NCBI GenBank assembly: GCA_045124255.1
Contig: JBGVLM010000008.1
Location: 1-64,000 of the forward strand
Length of the DNA: 64,000 bases
Reading direction: 5' to 3'
From: Eshraghiella sp045124255
GTDB taxonomy: Bacteria > Bacillota > Clostridia > Lachnospirales > Lachnospiraceae
Part shown: piece after piece, positions 62,236 to 64,000 of the stretch
How the letters are laid out: each line of letters starts with the position of its first letter
Position numbering within the stretch: the first letter of the stretch is position 1
The notes under the pieces: model-generated
Database searches by the model: none
Told to the model about the DNA's origin: nothing
What the model saw: the letters and a program-made list of their open reading frames with translations, nothing else
Position numbers and translations under genes: made by a program

Positions 62236-62412
62236 TTAATTATATTTACGTTTTCTAGCAGCCTCTGATTTCTTTTTGCGTCTAACGCTTGGCTTCTCAT
62301 AATGCTCTCTCTTACGAATCTCCTGCTGGATTCCTGCCTTTGCACAGTTTCTCTTGAATCTGCGTAATGCACTATCCAATGATTCGTTCTCTTTAACGAT
62401 TACATTTGACAT
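62236..62412 (-). CDS. rpsU: 30S ribosomal protein S21
   Basis: 58 residues: SNVIVKENESLDSALRRFKR onward, with the conserved REHYEKPSVRRKKKSEAARK end. It is the small basic bS21 protein near the anti-Shine-Dalgarno end of 16S rRNA. It has its own promoter and terminator, so it forms a single-gene unit. AGGAGG-like GGGAGG lies upstream of ATG 62412. Confidence 0.95.
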   Translation of the reverse strand: MSNVIVKENESLDSALRRFKRNCAKAGIQQEIRKREHYEKPSVRRKKKSEAARKRKYN

Positions 62413-62511
62413 TTCACACCTGACCTCCCTCCAGTTGTAAGATTAGTGCAAAACAACTGTTTGGGTATTAATTGCCGCAAGAACTCTGTCTTGCCGACTT
62501 GCACGACTACT

Positions 62512-62539
62512 ATTATAACACATTATCGGAATTCGTCAA
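62512..62539 (-). promoter_or_regulatory. Promoter of rpsU
   Basis: On the - strand, TTGACG (62534-62539), a 16-bp spacer and a perfect TATAAT (62512-62517). The about 95-nt leader that follows contains a GCAAGA/TCTTGC hairpin (about 62476-62493). Confidence 0.75.
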
Positions 62540-62565
62540 TGTTTTTTGAAAAAATATTTTATTAA

Positions 62566-64000
62566 TTATATCTGTGAAGCAAGTGTTTCCTTCGCTGTCG
62601 CTATTGCGTCGTCAATTCCCTGAGGATTCTTACCGCCTGCCTGTGCCATATTAGGACGTCCGCCACCGCCGCCGCCAACCTTTGGTGCAGCTGCTTTGAT
62701 AATATTGCCTGAATGAACACCTTTTGAAACGAGGTCATCTGTCGCTGTTACAATTAAGTTAACCTTGTCAGCACCCTGTGCAGAAGCTATTACAACAACG
62801 CCTGACCCAAGCTGTGCCTTAAGATTATCTCCAAGGTTACGAAGTTCGTTCATATCAACTCCGTCAAGCTTGATTCCGAGGAATTTAACGCCGTTAACCT
62901 CTTCAACTTTATTCATAACATCACCGAGAGCGTCATTGGCAGCCTTACTCTTAAGAGAATCAATCTCTGAGTTTAAGTTCTTAACCTCATTCTGAAGGTG
63001 AATAAGCTTTTCATCAATATTAGCCGGAGTAGCCTTCATAAGTCTGCATACCTCATTGAAATGCTTCTCAAGGTTCTTATAATATTCAAATACAGCTTCA
63101 CCGGTTAAAGCTTCAATTCTTCTTACACCGGCAGCAATTCCTGCTTCTGATAAAATCTTAAATGCCGCAATGCTTCCTGTATTGCCTACATGTGTACCTC
63201 CGCAGAATTCCTTGGAAAATTCTCCCATGCATACAACTCTTACCACATCACCGTATTTCTCTCCGAAAAGTGCCTTTGCACCGGTTTTCTTAGCGTCTTC
63301 AATAGACAGAACTTTCGTCTCTACGGTAATGCTTTCAGCAATCTTTTCATTAACAATCTTCTCAACCCTGTCGAGTTCATCCTGAGTCATTGCAGAGAAA
63401 TGCGTAAAGTCAAAACGAAGTCTGTCAGGTGTTACAAGTGAACCTGCCTGTTCAACATGGCTTCCGAGAACTATTCTTAATGCCTCCTGAAGAAGATGTG
63501 TTGCACTGTGATTCTTGGCTGTCTGACTTCTGAGTTCTGAATCAACGGTTAATGTTACGGTATTTCCGACATTAAATGAACCCTTTGTAACCTTGCCGAC
63601 ATGTCCTACTCTTCCGCCCTTTAATTTGATTGTATCAACAACCTCAAATTCTGACTCACCGGCTGTAATTATACCGGTATCACCCTGCTGTCCGCCCATT
63701 GTAGCGTAGAAAGGTGTTGAATCTACAATAATTGTTCCTTCCATGCCCTCTGTTAACTCATCCGTCAACTCTGTCTGAGTGGTAAGAACCGAAATTACCG
63801 AATCACAGGTTAATTTATCATAGCCTGTAAATTCAGATGTAATACTTGTATCAATAAGGTCATATACGGTTGCGTCCGCACCCATATAGTTAGTCTCCTT
63901 ACGTGCACTTCTTGCTGTTGCCTTCTGTTTCTCCATTGCAGCTGAGAAACCATCCATATCAACCGCAAAGCCCTTTTCCTCAAGAATCTCTATTGTAAGG
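62566..64000 (-). CDS. alaS: Alanyl-tRNA synthetase, C-terminal part (partial)
   Basis: The frame is open to the right edge, so the 5' part, including the catalytic core, lies outside. The 478 residues seen include the end of the core linker, the editing domain with ATHLLQEALR (HxxxH-type metal ligands), the CGGTHVGNTG zinc motif, and the C-terminal DHHA1-type domain with the glycine-rich KVGGGGGGRPNMAQAGG. It charges tRNA-Ala and clears mischarged Ser and Gly. Confidence 0.97.
   Translation of the reverse strand, partial: LTIEILEEKGFAVDMDGFSAAMEKQKATARSARKETNYMGADATVYDLIDTSITSEFTGYDKLTCDSVISVLTTQTELTDELTEGMEGTIIVDSTPFYATMGGQQGDTGIITAGESEFEVVDTIKLKGGRVGHVGKVTKGSFNVGNTVTLTVDSELRSQTAKNHSATHLLQEALRIVLGSHVEQAGSLVTPDRLRFDFTHFSAMTQDELDRVEKIVNEKIAESITVETKVLSIEDAKKTGAKALFGEKYGDVVRVVCMGEFSKEFCGGTHVGNTGSIAAFKILSEAGIAAGVRRIEALTGEAVFEYYKNLEKHFNEVCRLMKATPANIDEKLIHLQNEVKNLNSEIDSLKSKAANDALGDVMNKVEEVNGVKFLGIKLDGVDMNELRNLGDNLKAQLGSGVVVIASAQGADKVNLIVTATDDLVSKGVHSGNIIKAAAPKVGGGGGGRPNMAQAGGKNPQGIDDAIATAKETLASQI

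Noticed and set aside
1..64000. CRISPR arrays, IS elements, tRNA or rRNA genes
   Set aside because: No regularly spaced repeats, transposase motifs or tRNA-like cloverleaf were seen. Absence is by reading, not by a model search.

Overview
The window is a low-G+C Firmicutes chromosome segment. Its gene set and order fit a member of the Lachnospiraceae (Clostridia): rplU-prp-rpmA-obg-yhbY-nadD-yqeK-rsfS, a folC-folE-folP-folBK run, a mreBCD-mrdA-minCDE-rodA block, and sporulation genes yqfC and yqfD. L27 carries the Firmicutes-type cleavable N-terminus, and the prophage lacks a secretin, which fits a host without an outer membrane. I cannot fix the genus from sequence alone.

Left arm (1-13.3 kb), mostly + strand. 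It opens with the end of a putative holin-like type I toxin and a convergent antisense RNA. Two genes follow (one unrecognised, one FMN-binding), then a ribosome-assembly cluster with an L21 leader, NAD and nucleotide housekeeping genes, and folate synthesis. An SOS hub follows: lexA, divergent from a yneA-like division inhibitor, with three LexA-box-like sites between them. A ttcA-like thiolase and a DEAD-box helicase close this arm.

Middle (13.4-23.2 kb). An apparently complete filamentous (inovirus-type) prophage of about 9.7 kb. In leftward transcription order it has an early operon with a possible ssDNA-binding protein, a structured intergenic region, a large pIII-like secreted protein, a run of tiny membrane proteins including a likely major coat protein, a second secreted protein, a Zot/pI-type ATPase, a long hairpin region, a rolling-circle initiator and a ribbon-helix-helix-like protein. 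It has no integrase. It is bounded by dif-like sites, and a XerS-like single tyrosine recombinase lies just to its right. A second dif-like site lies inverted about 85 bp inside the right boundary, as in the folded attP of phage CTXphi. Two consensus promoters at the left end point outward across attL. In the circular phage genome they would read straight into the right-end operon, so integration would cut that operon from its promoters.

Right arm (23.2-64 kb), almost entirely - strand. It carries a cell-envelope and division block (lspA, ylmH, sepF, yggS, dacA-like, mgsA, rodA, minEDC, mrdA, mreDCB, radC), then miaA, mutL, mutS, a SulP transporter, miaB, proline synthesis genes, two FAD oxidoreductases, cdd, ybeY, phoH, the yqfD/yqfC sporulation pair, rpsU and the 3' part of alaS. 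Gene direction switches from + to - around the dif-like site and xerS-like gene. This is what a replication terminus looks like in Firmicutes, and it supports reading the prophage as inserted at the chromosomal dif.
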